Made by a program: the position numbers and the translations under genes. DNA of 64,000 bases. It comes from Streptomyces cylindrosporus. Its GTDB lineage: Bacteria; Actinomycetota; Actinomycetes; Streptomycetales; Streptomycetaceae. The stretch covers positions 1-64,000 of the forward strand of contig NZ_JALDAY010000017.1 of assembly GCF_022698165.1 (NCBI RefSeq), read 5' to 3'. Numbering within the stretch: the stretch's first letter is position 1; each line of letters opens with the position of its first letter. The notes under the pieces were generated by a model. The model saw only the letters and a list, made by a program, of their open reading frames with translations, did not search any database and was not told the DNA's origin. Shown one piece after another: positions 1 through 7,876 of the stretch.

Positions 1-135
1 GCCCCGACACCACCACCAACCGGGCCTCCCGCGGCCACACCCGAGGCCCCGACACCACCACCAGCCGACGCCCCCGCCACCAGACCCGAGGCCCCGACAC
101 CACCACCAGCCGACGCCCCCTTCGCCAGAACCGAC
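1..135. repeat. 45-bp direct tandem repeat, three copies
   Basis: The core GCCCCGACACCACCACCA starts at positions 1, 46 and 91, giving an exact 45-bp period. Copies two and three are nearly identical over about 35 bp and the first is more diverged. The period is a multiple of three, so it encodes a 15-residue repeat in the partial leftward gene. It may continue beyond the window edge. Confidence 0.85.
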
Positions 136-173
136 GCGCCGTCCAGGTCCGCGCTCCCGCCTCCCGCCCCCAT
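1..173 (-). CDS. 5' part of a gene running off the left edge; Gly/Ala/Ser/Val-rich repeated N-terminus
   Basis: An ATG at 173 lies two bases after the stop of the upstream crotonase gene. An AAGGGA Shine-Dalgarno-like stretch sits inside the last crotonase codons, so it reads as the next gene of the same leftward operon. The frame stays open to the window edge (57 codons). It begins MGAGGGSADLDGASVLAKG and continues as a 15-residue repeat of the type GASAGGGVGASGLVA. Low-complexity extensions like this are sometimes placed before a globular enzyme domain, but none is visible here, so no function can be assigned. The opposite strand is also open with a Pro/Ala-rich reading, which is a usual mirror of such repeats. 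The operon coupling is why I prefer this strand. Confidence 0.5.
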   Translation of the reverse strand, partial: MGAGGGSADLDGASVLAKGASAGGGVGASGLVAGASAGGGVGASGVAAGGPVGGGVG

Positions 174-175
174 CC

Positions 176-940
176 TCAGCGTCCCTTCCAGACCGGTGCC
201 CGTTTCTCCGCGAACGCCGATGCGCCCTCCTTCGCGTCCTCGGAGCGGAACACCGGCTCGGCGATGTCGAACTGCCTGCCCCAGGCCTCGTCCAGCGTCC
301 AGTCGGCGGTCGAGCGGGCGATCTCCTTGGTCGCCGCGACCGCCAGGGGACCGTTCGCCGCGATGGTCCCGGCGAGTTCCAACGCCTCTTCGAGCGCCCC
401 TCCCTCGTCGGTTAGCCGGTTGATCAGGCCGTACGCGGCGGCCCGTTCGGCGTCGATCGGTTGGCCGGTGAGGAGCAGTTCCAGGGCTATCGCGTACGGG
501 ATCCGGCGCGGCAGGTGGAGAGCCGCGCCGGCGCGGGCGACGAGGGACCGCGTCACCTCGGGCACGCCCAGCCGTGCCGTGCGGGCGGCGACGACCAGGT
601 CGCAGGCCAGCAGGAGCTCGAAGCCGCCGGCCAGGGCCCAGCCCTCGACCGCGGCGATCAGCGGCTTGCGGGGCGGGGTCATGCTGATCCCGCACAGGCC
701 GCGCCCTTCGATCGCGGGCGTCTCGCCGCGCAGCCACGCCTTGAGGTCCATGCCGGCCGAGAAGGTCCCGCCCGCTCCGGTGAGCACGCCGACCCGCAGC
801 TCGTCCGACTCGTCGAGCTCGTCCACCGCGGCCGCCACTCCGTCGGCCACCGCCCGGTCCAGCGCGTTCTTCACCGTCGGGCGGTTGATCGTGATGACCT
901 GGACCGCGCCCCGGCGTTCCACCAGCACCTCGTCGGACAC
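176..940 (-). CDS. Enoyl-CoA hydratase (crotonase family), both catalytic glutamates present
   Basis: A 254-residue crotonase of typical length, expected to add water to a trans-2-enoyl-CoA in the cytoplasm. The oxyanion-hole segment FSAGMDLKAW lies near residue 60. The segment AVEGWALAGGFELLLACD follows, then LGVPEV. Both Glu positions of classical hydratases (GGxE and PE) are kept, which supports true hydratase activity and contrasts with the crotonase at 12958. The GTG start at 940 has an AGGAGG Shine-Dalgarno overlapping the last codons of the MaoC gene. It is the seventh gene of the leftward operon that starts with the CoA-transferase at 7775. It likely acts after the acyl-CoA dehydrogenase and ligase of the same operon. 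Confidence 0.88.
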   Translation of the reverse strand: MSDEVLVERRGAVQVITINRPTVKNALDRAVADGVAAAVDELDESDELRVGVLTGAGGTFSAGMDLKAWLRGETPAIEGRGLCGISMTPPRKPLIAAVEGWALAGGFELLLACDLVVAARTARLGVPEVTRSLVARAGAALHLPRRIPYAIALELLLTGQPIDAERAAAYGLINRLTDEGGALEEALELAGTIAANGPLAVAATKEIARSTADWTLDEAWGRQFDIAEPVFRSEDAKEGASAFAEKRAPVWKGR

Positions 941-942
941 GC

Positions 943-2208
943 CTACCTCCTCGCTTCGTGCTGTTGATCGCCGGTCACGGCGAATCGGGTCAGTTCATGG
1001 GCGACCATGCCGTCGAGGTCCTCGGCGGGCGGCGCCGGGAGTTCGACCGGACGGTCGCGGGTCGGCAGCAGGACGACGGCCCGGCCCGGGGTGGTGACCT
1101 CGCCGCGCTGGTTCTCGCACCGCACGTCGACATCGACCTCGTACCGCCCGTCCGTCTCCCGCTTGCCGACGACCGTGCCGCGCACCCACGTGGTGTCGCC
1201 GAGGTAGTTGAACTTGCGGTGCTCGCAGCGGAGTTTCCACAGCCAGCCGTCGTCGCCCATCCAGTCGGTGAGGAGATGGCACAGCCAGGTCTCGCGCATA
1301 CCGCCGTAGTCGTAGGGGTTCGGCAGGCCCAACTCCCTTGCCCGTTCCGGCTCCCAGTGCAGGCGCTGCACGGTGTCGGGGATGTTCATCGGGTTCGGCG
1401 GGTACAGGCCGGGCGCCTTGCGCCGGACCTTCGCGGCGATCCCGAACGCCCCGGGCGGGGTGAGCTGCATGCCCCAGCCCAGATGCCAGACGACCACGTC
1501 GGTGGTGGTCAACGGGCCCTTCACGCGGGGCTGGAGCTCCTGCCCGATCTCGACGTCCTCCCAGTACCGCGGCTCGGCACCGCGCCGGGTCTCGGCCGCG
1601 TACGCGGCGTCGATCGTGGCCAACTGCTCGGCCGTATAAGGCTGTTGGACGAGGGTTTCCTTGGCCTTCCGCTTCGAGGTGTGCCGCTCGGCGTTGATCC
1701 AGGTACCCCGCCGCAGCGCGTGCATCTCGCCGCGCCCGTTGGCGTAGAGGTAGTCGCGGACCACGTGCGCGGTGCGCCCGCCGAAGCTGCTGGGCTTGAG
1801 GTGCACTCCCACCTGGGTCTGCAACACCCGGCAGCGGTCGCCGAGTTGCAGCGGGCGCCACCACTCGAACTCCATCACCGCCTGGTAGGAGCCGAGCCCG
1901 GCGAAGGGGTCGCCCTTCAGCAGCGCCTTGGTCTCCGCGTCGGGCTTCGGGGCGGCGTCCTCCCCCATCGTGTAGAGGAAGGTGGGCGGGGCGACGAGCG
2001 AGCCCCAGCGGGTACCGGCCGCGTAGTCCGGGTCGCAGTAGAGGGGGTTGTCGTCGCCGTAGCCGTACGCGAAGTGGCGTACGCCGTCCCGGGTCACCTC
2101 GTAGTTGTGCGGCGGGTTGCGCTGGGGCTCGGGGATGCCGAGGCGGCGGCGGGAGCGCTCGACCGCCTCGTCGGTCAGGACGCCGAACTGCTCCTTCGTC
2201 CGCGTCAC
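943..2208 (-). CDS. MaoC-type acyl dehydratase/enoyl hydratase (FAS1-like N-terminal domain)
   Basis: A 421-residue protein with an N-terminal FAS1-like dehydratase half (HFAYGYGDDNPLYCDPDYA, then VAPPTFLYTMG) and a second hot-dog half (YWEDVEIGQEL, then GPLTTTDVVVWHLGWG). Double hot-dog proteins of this kind hydrate or dehydrate CoA or ACP thioesters. The D-x5-H-type hydratase motif of classical MaoC is not obvious; GDDNPLY occupies the corresponding loop. Its GTG start overlaps the stop of the ligase gene (2205-2208), so translation is coupled. A second hydratase beside the crotonase suggests bulky or branched acyl-CoA substrates, as in steroid and terpenoid degradation clusters. That last point is inference. 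Confidence 0.8.
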   Translation of the reverse strand: MTRTKEQFGVLTDEAVERSRRRLGIPEPQRNPPHNYEVTRDGVRHFAYGYGDDNPLYCDPDYAAGTRWGSLVAPPTFLYTMGEDAAPKPDAETKALLKGDPFAGLGSYQAVMEFEWWRPLQLGDRCRVLQTQVGVHLKPSSFGGRTAHVVRDYLYANGRGEMHALRRGTWINAERHTSKRKAKETLVQQPYTAEQLATIDAAYAAETRRGAEPRYWEDVEIGQELQPRVKGPLTTTDVVVWHLGWGMQLTPPGAFGIAAKVRRKAPGLYPPNPMNIPDTVQRLHWEPERARELGLPNPYDYGGMRETWLCHLLTDWMGDDGWLWKLRCEHRKFNYLGDTTWVRGTVVGKRETDGRYEVDVDVRCENQRGEVTTPGRAVVLLPTRDRPVELPAPPAEDLDGMVAHELTRFAVTGDQQHEARR

Positions 2209-3704
2209 CGCTGTTCCTCCTTCTGTCCCAGCCGGTCACGGACCAGGCCCAGCAGTTCCACGCGGCTGACCTTGCTCGACGGGGTGCGGGGCAGGGCGTC
2301 CAGGACGACGATGTGCGCCGGGACCTCGTACGGGGTCAGCCGCGAGCGGCACAGGGCGGTCAACTCGGCTGGTTCCGGGGCGGGTTGGTGGGGCTCGATC
2401 TCGACGGCCGCGACCGGGACCTCGCCGAGGCGGGTGTCCGGGAGCCCCGCCACGGCCGCCTCCCGTACGGCCGGGTGCGACTCCAGTACGCGTTTGACCG
2501 TCTCCGGCTGCACCTTGAAGCCGCCCCGGATGATGGTGTCGTCCGCGCGCCCCTCGATCCAGACGAACCGGTCGGCGTCGATACGGGCGAGGTCGCTGGT
2601 CCGCGTCCACGCCCGACCGCCCCGGGTGCTCTGCTCGGTACGGACCTCCAGCCGGCCGGTCCTGCCGACCGGCAGCTCGGTCCCGTCGTCGCCGGTCACC
2701 CGCAGTTCGACCCCGTCGAAGGCCCGCCCGGCGCTGCCCGCCTTGCGCTGCCACCACCGGTCGTGCAGCGGCAGCGTCCAGCCGACCACCGCACCGGCGA
2801 ACTCCGTTGCGCCGTAGGTCATCAGGACGGGGATGCCGTACGTCCGGAAGAACGCGTCGGCGAGTTCGGCCGGGCAGGGCGCGGTGCCGGAGGTGACGAC
2901 CTGGAGGCTCGCCAGCCGCTCCTTCGGCACGCCCGCGTCGAGCACGGAGCGGATCGCCGCCGGTACCAGGCTCGCCGCCCGCAGCCGGTGCGTCTCCACG
3001 GCCCGCACCCAGGGTTCGACGGCGAACTTGGGCATCAGGATCATGCGCCGCCCGGTGGCGAGACAGCCGAGCGCCCGCCACAGTCCGCCGATGTGCACGA
3101 GCGGCGCGGCCACGAGCGAGGCCGAGGAGGACAGCAGCCGCTCGGACTTCGGGATCTGTCCGCCGGAGACCAGGGCCTGGTCGAGCTGTCGGGTGCGCAG
3201 ATGGACGCGTTTCGGGGGGCCGGTGGTGCCGGAGGTGAGCATCTCCACGGCGACACCCGGGTTGGCCGGGGCGTCGGCGGGTGCCGTGCCGCCGACGTGC
3301 TCCAGGGTGCCGTCCGGGCCGAGTTCCAGGGCCGCCCCGTGCGCGGTGACCGCCGCCGACACGCCCTCGCGGGCGAGGGGTTCGGCTCCGGAGACGACGA
3401 CGGGCGGCCGGCAGCGGGCGATGTCGGCGGCGAGGCGCGCGGCCGGCTGCAGCGGGCTGAGCATCACCAGGCAGCGTCCGGAGGCGATCACGGCGGCGAC
3501 CACGGCGACGTGTTCGGGCCGGTTCTCCAGTACGACCCCGACGCGCGCGCCGGCGTCCAGGCCCGCCGCGTCCAGGGCGTCGGTGACCTGCCGGGCGGTC
3601 TTCTGGACCTGGCCCCAGGTCCACCACTCCCCCTGGTGCTCGATCGCCTCGGCGTCGGCGGCCGCTTCGCTCAGCAGCCGGGACAGGCGGTCGCGAATTC
3701 CCAC
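2205..3704 (-). CDS. AMP-forming acyl-CoA synthetase (FadD/ANL superfamily)
   Basis: A 499-residue ligase that activates a carboxylic acid to its CoA thioester through an acyl-adenylate. Motifs appear in order: the phosphate-binding loop LTSGTTGPPKR (about residue 157), YGATE (A5), the TSDLARID region (A7, Ser where Gly is usual), GRADDTIIRGGFKVQP (A8) and the catalytic Lys in PRTPSSKVSR near the C-terminus. All expected motifs are present, so it should be active. The GTG start at 3704 lies four bases after the ACAD stop. It sits mid-operon with the P450, ACAD, MaoC and crotonase genes. The acid it activates cannot be read from sequence. Confidence 0.87.
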   Translation of the reverse strand: MGIRDRLSRLLSEAAADAEAIEHQGEWWTWGQVQKTARQVTDALDAAGLDAGARVGVVLENRPEHVAVVAAVIASGRCLVMLSPLQPAARLAADIARCRPPVVVSGAEPLAREGVSAAVTAHGAALELGPDGTLEHVGGTAPADAPANPGVAVEMLTSGTTGPPKRVHLRTRQLDQALVSGGQIPKSERLLSSSASLVAAPLVHIGGLWRALGCLATGRRMILMPKFAVEPWVRAVETHRLRAASLVPAAIRSVLDAGVPKERLASLQVVTSGTAPCPAELADAFFRTYGIPVLMTYGATEFAGAVVGWTLPLHDRWWQRKAGSAGRAFDGVELRVTGDDGTELPVGRTGRLEVRTEQSTRGGRAWTRTSDLARIDADRFVWIEGRADDTIIRGGFKVQPETVKRVLESHPAVREAAVAGLPDTRLGEVPVAAVEIEPHQPAPEPAELTALCRSRLTPYEVPAHIVVLDALPRTPSSKVSRVELLGLVRDRLGQKEEQR

Positions 3705-3708
3705 GTAC

Positions 3709-4848
3709 TCAGCCTTTCGTCGCGGTGGCCGGAGAGATTCCGACCAGCTCGGCCAGCCGCCCGCGGTGCGTCGCTGGGCTGCCGAAGAGCTGCTCGGAGG
3801 ACTTCGCGCGCTTGAGGTGGAGGTGCGCGTCGTGCTCCCACGTGTAGCCGATGCCGCCGTGGATCTGGATGTTCTCCTTGGCGGCGTGGGTGTGGGCGTC
3901 CGCGCAGTAGGCGGCGGCGAGCGCGGCGGAGACCGGCAGTTCGTCCGGGGTGTCGGCGGCCACGGACAGCGCGTGGTACGCGGCCGACCGTGCGGCCTCC
4001 ACCTTGAGCAGCATGTCGGCGCACTTGTGCTTGATCGCCTGGAACGACCCGATGGGCCGGCCGAACTGCACGCGGGTCTTCGCGTACTCGACGGACGCGT
4101 CCAGGCAGGCCTGCGCCCCGCCGACCTGTTCGGCGGCCAGCGCGACGGCCGCGAGGTCGGTCACCGTGCGCAGAAAGGCGGTGGCGTCGCCCTCGGGGCC
4201 GACCCGGGTGGCCGGAGCGCCGTCGAGGTCGACGCGGGCGAGCCGCCTCGTCGGGTCGAGCGTCTCCAGGCGGGCACGGGAGACGCCTGCCGCGGTGCCG
4301 TCGACCGCGTACAGTCCGGGGCCGTCGGCCGAGCGGGCCACGACCAGCAGCAGGTCCGCGCTGTGGCCGTCGATCACGAACATCTTGGTGCCCGACACCC
4401 GCCAGGCTGCGTCACCGTGGACGGCCTCGGCCGTGACGTCGTCGATGTTCCACGACCCGCTCTCCTCGGCCAGTGCGAGCGTGCCGGTGAGCGAGCCGTC
4501 GGCGATCGCGGGCAGCCAGCGGGCCTTCGCCGCCTCGTCGCCGGACGCGGCGAGGGCCTGTCCGGCGAGGGCCACGGTGGCGAAGTAGGGCGAGGGCAGC
4601 AGGGCCCGGCCCAGTTCCTCCAGGACGATGCCCAACTCGACCGGGCCGCCGCCGAAACCGCCGTACTCCTGGGGCAACGGGAGCCCGTGTAGGCCGAGTT
4701 GGCCGGCCATCTGCTGCCAGAGCCGCGGGTCGTGGCCCTCTTCGGACTCCATGGCCCGGCGTACCGCCTCGCTCGGTGCCTTGTCGGTGAGGAAGCGGCG
4801 CAGGGTGGAACGGAGTGCCGTGTGCTCCTCGGTGAACGTCAGTGCCAC
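3709..4848 (-). CDS. Acyl-CoA dehydrogenase (FadE family)
   Basis: A 379-residue FAD enzyme that introduces a 2,3-double bond into an acyl-CoA. The N-terminal helical domain begins LTFTEEHTALRSTLRRFL. The C-terminal domain has RVQFGRPIGSFQAIKHKCADM and the GGIGYTWEHDAHLHLKRA segment, where the Glu is the usual catalytic base in this subgroup. I chose the GTG at 4848, which overlaps the end of the VOC gene by 10 bases. Longer readings enter the upstream gene in another frame. It closely resembles the ACAD at 19238 in motifs, so the two may be paralogues working on successive intermediates. Confidence 0.87.
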   Translation of the reverse strand: MALTFTEEHTALRSTLRRFLTDKAPSEAVRRAMESEEGHDPRLWQQMAGQLGLHGLPLPQEYGGFGGGPVELGIVLEELGRALLPSPYFATVALAGQALAASGDEAAKARWLPAIADGSLTGTLALAEESGSWNIDDVTAEAVHGDAAWRVSGTKMFVIDGHSADLLLVVARSADGPGLYAVDGTAAGVSRARLETLDPTRRLARVDLDGAPATRVGPEGDATAFLRTVTDLAAVALAAEQVGGAQACLDASVEYAKTRVQFGRPIGSFQAIKHKCADMLLKVEAARSAAYHALSVAADTPDELPVSAALAAAYCADAHTHAAKENIQIHGGIGYTWEHDAHLHLKRAKSSEQLFGSPATHRGRLAELVGISPATATKG

Positions 4849-5312
4849 GTCGGCGCCTTCGAGCGGAGGTAGGCGTCGAGGTCCGGGATCCGGGCCCGGT
4901 CCACGATCTCGATCCGCACGCCGGAGGGGGCGAGGTGGTAGGCGAAGATCGACGGTTCGCCGTCGGCGATCGCGCAGGCCTCCAGGGCGAAGCCGGCCTC
5001 CTCCAGGCGTTTCGAGGTCGTCGTGACGTCGTCGCAGAAGTAGCCGAGGTGGTGTGTGGCGATGTGCTCGGTCGCCGTCCACGGGGTTCCGGGGATCTCC
5101 TGCACGAGTTCGATGTGCGGGGCGTCCAGGGAGTAGGCGTAGCGCAGTTCCAGCACGCGTTCGCCGTCGGCCAGCCGGACCGGCAGCCGTGCGGACAGGG
5201 TCTCGGTCCACCGGTGGCCGGCGACCTCGGTCATCCGGGCCTTCCAGACCTCCAGGTCCGGGACGACGATGCCGGTGTGGTAGAGATCCGTCGCGTCGAG
5301 GGGCGGAGTCAT
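4839..5312 (-). CDS. VOC/glyoxalase-fold metalloprotein
   Basis: A 157-residue single-chain VOC protein with two beta-alpha-beta-beta-beta modules. The likely metal ligands are the His of LYHTGIVV, a Glu in PHIELVQE, the His of THHLGYF and the Glu of VRIEIVD near the C-terminus. The family includes methylmalonyl-CoA epimerases, glyoxalases and extradiol dioxygenases. At this length an epimerase or lyase is more likely than a ring-cleaving dioxygenase. The ATG at 5312 is preferred over a GTG at 5321 because GGAG lies 11 bases before the ATG and only two before the GTG. The GTG overlaps the P450 stop. Confidence 0.75.
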   Translation of the reverse strand: MTPPLDATDLYHTGIVVPDLEVWKARMTEVAGHRWTETLSARLPVRLADGERVLELRYAYSLDAPHIELVQEIPGTPWTATEHIATHHLGYFCDDVTTTSKRLEEAGFALEACAIADGEPSIFAYHLAPSGVRIEIVDRARIPDLDAYLRSKAPTWH

Positions 5313-5317
5313 GTGCG

Positions 5318-6517
5318 TCACCACTCCAGTCGCAGCGACTTGATGCCGTACATGTTTCCGTGCTGCCACAGCTCCTGGCCTTCGGCGATGCGGTAGTGGG
5401 GGATGCGGCGGTGCCACTCCTCGACGGCCACGTTGAGTTCGAGGCGGGCCAGGTGCGAGCCGAGGCAGCGGTGCGGGCCGGAGCCGAAGGCGATGTGGTT
5501 GGTGGCCTTGCGGTGCAGGTCCACCTCCAGCGGGTTGTCGTAGCGCTCGGGGTCGCGGTTGGCGACGACGATCGGCAGCATCACCATCTCGCCCGCCTTC
5601 ACCGGGCAGCCGCCGATCTCGACGTCCCGGGTGGCCTTGCGTGCCGGGACGACGGGTGAGTACACGCGCAGGATCTCCTCGACGCCGGTCGCGATGAGCG
5701 AGGGGTCGGCGACGATCTCCGCGCGCTGCTCGGGGTGCGCGGCGAAGTGGTAGAGCGCCCAGCCGACGGAGATCGGCACCGTGTCGAAGCCCGCCTGGAA
5801 CATCAGGACGCAGAAGCCGAGCATGTCCCGGTCGTCGATCGGTTCGCCGTCGATCGTCCAGGCCATCGCGGTGGAGAGCAGGTCGTCGCGCGGTGCCTTG
5901 CGGCGCAGGGCGATCTGCTCCTCGAAGTAGGCCGACACCTCCGCCATGGCGGTCAACTGCCGGGCGCCGTCCGGGTCCTCGCGGTGCGAGAGGTGCAGCA
6001 GTTCGTGGGTCCACGCGAGGAACGTGCCGAGGTCCTCCTCCGGCAGGCCCATCAGGCGCATGAAGATCAGGGTGGGGAAGCAGCGCGCGAACTCGTCGAG
6101 CACCTCGGCGCCGTCGCGGGTCCGCAGTTCGTCGATCATCTCGCCCGCGACCTGGCGGACCTCGGGCTCCCGGGCGGCGACGGCGCCCGGGGAGAAGAAG
6201 CGGCCCAGCAGGCGCCGCCACACGGAGTGCGTGGGCGGGTCCAGCATCTCGGGGATCCACAGGAACTTGGGATCGGGTTCCAGCACGGTCACCGACGTGC
6301 TGGAGAAGGTCCGCCAGTCCTGGAGCGCCTCCTGCACGGCGGGGCCGTCCGTGACGACCCAGAAGCCGCGGGCGACGGTGGAGCGGAAGCCGCCGTGCGT
6401 GCCGGCCATCTCGTCCCAGCGCTCGTGGTGGCTGAGGACCGGGCCGCCGAGCCGGTTGTCGAAGCGATAGGCGGGCAGCCCCTCGTGGGTTCCGTCGGGT
6501 TCGAGCGTCGTACTCAT
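5318..6517 (-). CDS. Cytochrome P450 (CYP)
   Basis: A 399-residue soluble bacterial P450 with the I-helix AGFDTVPISVGW (the usual second Thr of AGxDTT is Val), the K-helix EEILR (ExxR) and the heme-binding loop FGSGPHRCLGSHLAR with its Cys ligand. It should hydroxylate a hydrophobic substrate using a ferredoxin and reductase encoded elsewhere; none is nearby. I prefer the ATG at 6517 over the adjacent GTG at 6520 because of the GGAG spacing. It sits between the CoA-transferase and VOC genes in the first operon, so it probably performs an early oxidation of the compound being degraded. Confidence 0.88.
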   Translation of the reverse strand: MSTTLEPDGTHEGLPAYRFDNRLGGPVLSHHERWDEMAGTHGGFRSTVARGFWVVTDGPAVQEALQDWRTFSSTSVTVLEPDPKFLWIPEMLDPPTHSVWRRLLGRFFSPGAVAAREPEVRQVAGEMIDELRTRDGAEVLDEFARCFPTLIFMRLMGLPEEDLGTFLAWTHELLHLSHREDPDGARQLTAMAEVSAYFEEQIALRRKAPRDDLLSTAMAWTIDGEPIDDRDMLGFCVLMFQAGFDTVPISVGWALYHFAAHPEQRAEIVADPSLIATGVEEILRVYSPVVPARKATRDVEIGGCPVKAGEMVMLPIVVANRDPERYDNPLEVDLHRKATNHIAFGSGPHRCLGSHLARLELNVAVEEWHRRIPHYRIAEGQELWQHGNMYGIKSLRLEW

Positions 6518-6542
6518 CACGGCTCCTCTCGTCGTACGTCCG

Positions 6543-7775
6543 TCAGGTCGCCGCGCCGTCGATCTTCAGGGCGATGAGCTCCTCGTCGCCGAGGCCCAGG
6601 GAGCGCAGGACCTCGTCGGTGTGTTCCGCGAACTGGGGTGCCCGGGTGAGGTCGGCCGGGGTCTCGTCGAACTGGACGGGGTTGGCGACCAGTTCGCGGT
6701 CGACGCCGTCGGCGTCCACGACGGGGGCGATGAGACCGTTGGCCCGCAGGGCGGGGTCCTGGCCGACCTCCCAGGCGTTCTGCACGGCCGCCCACTGGCC
6801 CTCGCCCCGGGCGAGGATCGCGGCCCACTCCTCGTAGGGCCGGGACGCGATGATCCCGGCGACGAGCTCGGCCGCCTCGGCCGCGTTGGCCATCAGTTTC
6901 TCGGTGCTGTCGAAGCGTTCGTCGGCGGCGAGTTCCTCACGGCCGGCCAGCTTGCAGAACTCGCCCCAGTACCGGCCCGGTTGCAGCATGGACAGCTCGA
7001 TCCAGCGGCCGTCGGCGGTGAGGTAGGCGCCGATCAGCGGGTTGGTGGCCGAGCCGTAGCGGGGCCCGGTGGACACGGGGAGCGGGCCGCCGTTCAGCAG
7101 GGCCAGGTTGACCGTGAACTGCGTCGCCCAGGCGCCGACGCCGATCAGCGACACGTCGACCACGGAGGGCTCGCCGGTGGTGGCCCGGGAGTACAGGGCG
7201 GCGGCGATGCCTCCGGCGATGGTCATGCCGCCCATCGAGTCGCCGTAGGCGCCGGCGGGCATCCGGGTCATCCGCTCCGCGCCGGGCGGGGTGACGCCGG
7301 CGGCGCTGCCGCCGCGCGCCCAGAAGGCCGTGCTGTCGTAGCCGCCCTTGCCGGCCTCCTCGCCGCGGGCGCCGAAGCCGCTGCCGCGGACGTAGATGAT
7401 GTCGGGGTTGATCGCCCGGACGTCCTCCAGGTCGATGCGCAGCTTCGCCCGTGCCTCGGGCAAGAAGTTGGTCAGGAACACGTCGCTGCGGCGGATCAGC
7501 TCCTCCAGCACCGGCCGCGCGGACGGTTTTTCCAGGGCCAGGCCGACGCTGCGCTTGCCGCGGTTGGGCCCCTCCATGATCGGGAAGAAGGACGAGCCCT
7601 CGCTGGCGGTGGCGTAGCCGAGCACCCGGCTCAGCCCGCGCTGGCCGTCGCCCCGTTCGGCGTGCTCGATCTTGATCACGTCGGCACCCCAGTCGGCGAG
7701 CACGGCGCCCGCCGCCGGGACGAAGGTGAACTGGGCGACTTCGAGCACCCGCACGCCCTCCATCGGCCTCTGCAT
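6543..7775 (-). CDS. Family III CoA-transferase (CaiB/BaiF)
   Basis: A 410-residue CaiB/BaiF-type transferase that swaps CoA between acids through an aspartyl-CoA intermediate. The N-terminus MEGVRVLEVAQFTFVPAAG and WGADVIKIEHAERGD is typical. GAYGDSMGGMTIAGGIAAAL supports the fold, although the catalytic-Asp region is less certain. I moved the start to ATG 7775 because GGAGGTGGAGGTCTG directly precedes it. The longer reading would translate that ribosome-binding site. It is the first gene of the leftward operon, about 28 bases downstream of the palindrome at 7803-7818. Together with two AMP-forming ligases, it gives the region three ways to make acyl-CoA. Confidence 0.85.
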   Translation of the reverse strand: MQRPMEGVRVLEVAQFTFVPAAGAVLADWGADVIKIEHAERGDGQRGLSRVLGYATASEGSSFFPIMEGPNRGKRSVGLALEKPSARPVLEELIRRSDVFLTNFLPEARAKLRIDLEDVRAINPDIIYVRGSGFGARGEEAGKGGYDSTAFWARGGSAAGVTPPGAERMTRMPAGAYGDSMGGMTIAGGIAAALYSRATTGEPSVVDVSLIGVGAWATQFTVNLALLNGGPLPVSTGPRYGSATNPLIGAYLTADGRWIELSMLQPGRYWGEFCKLAGREELAADERFDSTEKLMANAAEAAELVAGIIASRPYEEWAAILARGEGQWAAVQNAWEVGQDPALRANGLIAPVVDADGVDRELVANPVQFDETPADLTRAPQFAEHTDEVLRSLGLGDEELIALKIDGAAT

Positions 7776-7802
7776 CAGACCTCCACCTCCACGGATCATG
7801 CT

Positions 7803-7818
7803 ATTGCGCATACCCAAT
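7803..7818. promoter_or_regulatory. Candidate operator, second type (ATTGCGCATACCCAAT)
   Basis: A 16-bp imperfect palindrome, ATTG/CAAT arms around CGCATACC. A close relative occurs at 16286-16301, also ahead of a leftward transcription unit. On the minus strand a TTGACG hexamer (7832-7837) lies 19 bases before TATGCG inside this site. Binding here would therefore cover the -10 region of the CoA-transferase promoter. The regulator is unknown. Confidence 0.55.
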
Positions 7819-7855
7819 GCGCCGAGTCTGCCGTCAAGTATGGACCGGGAGCCTC

Positions 7856-7872
7856 AAAAAGTATACTGTTTT
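7856..7872 (+). promoter_or_regulatory. AGTRTACT-type operator/promoter, site A
   Basis: AAAAAGTATACTGTTTT, with an exact 8-bp palindrome AGTATACT at 7860-7867. TATACT resembles a -10 hexamer and lies only nine bases before the ATG at 7877. Transcription may therefore start at or next to the start codon, and no Shine-Dalgarno is visible. The same core recurs at 12915, 13769, 16398, 19147 and 24671 upstream of catabolic genes, which suggests a shared repressor that blocks the core promoter. Confidence 0.65.
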
Positions 7873-7876
7873 CGGC

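Noticed and set aside
196..423. Proline/arginine-rich open frame on the plus strand covering the crotonase gene and continuous with the left-edge repeats
   Set aside because: It is the mirror of the well-supported crotonase frame, with low-complexity content and no motif or ribosome-binding site.
5318..6517. P450 as a conservon-linked cytochrome (as in some cvn loci)
   Set aside because: It lies 19 kb away in another operon and shares no promoter with cvnABCD.
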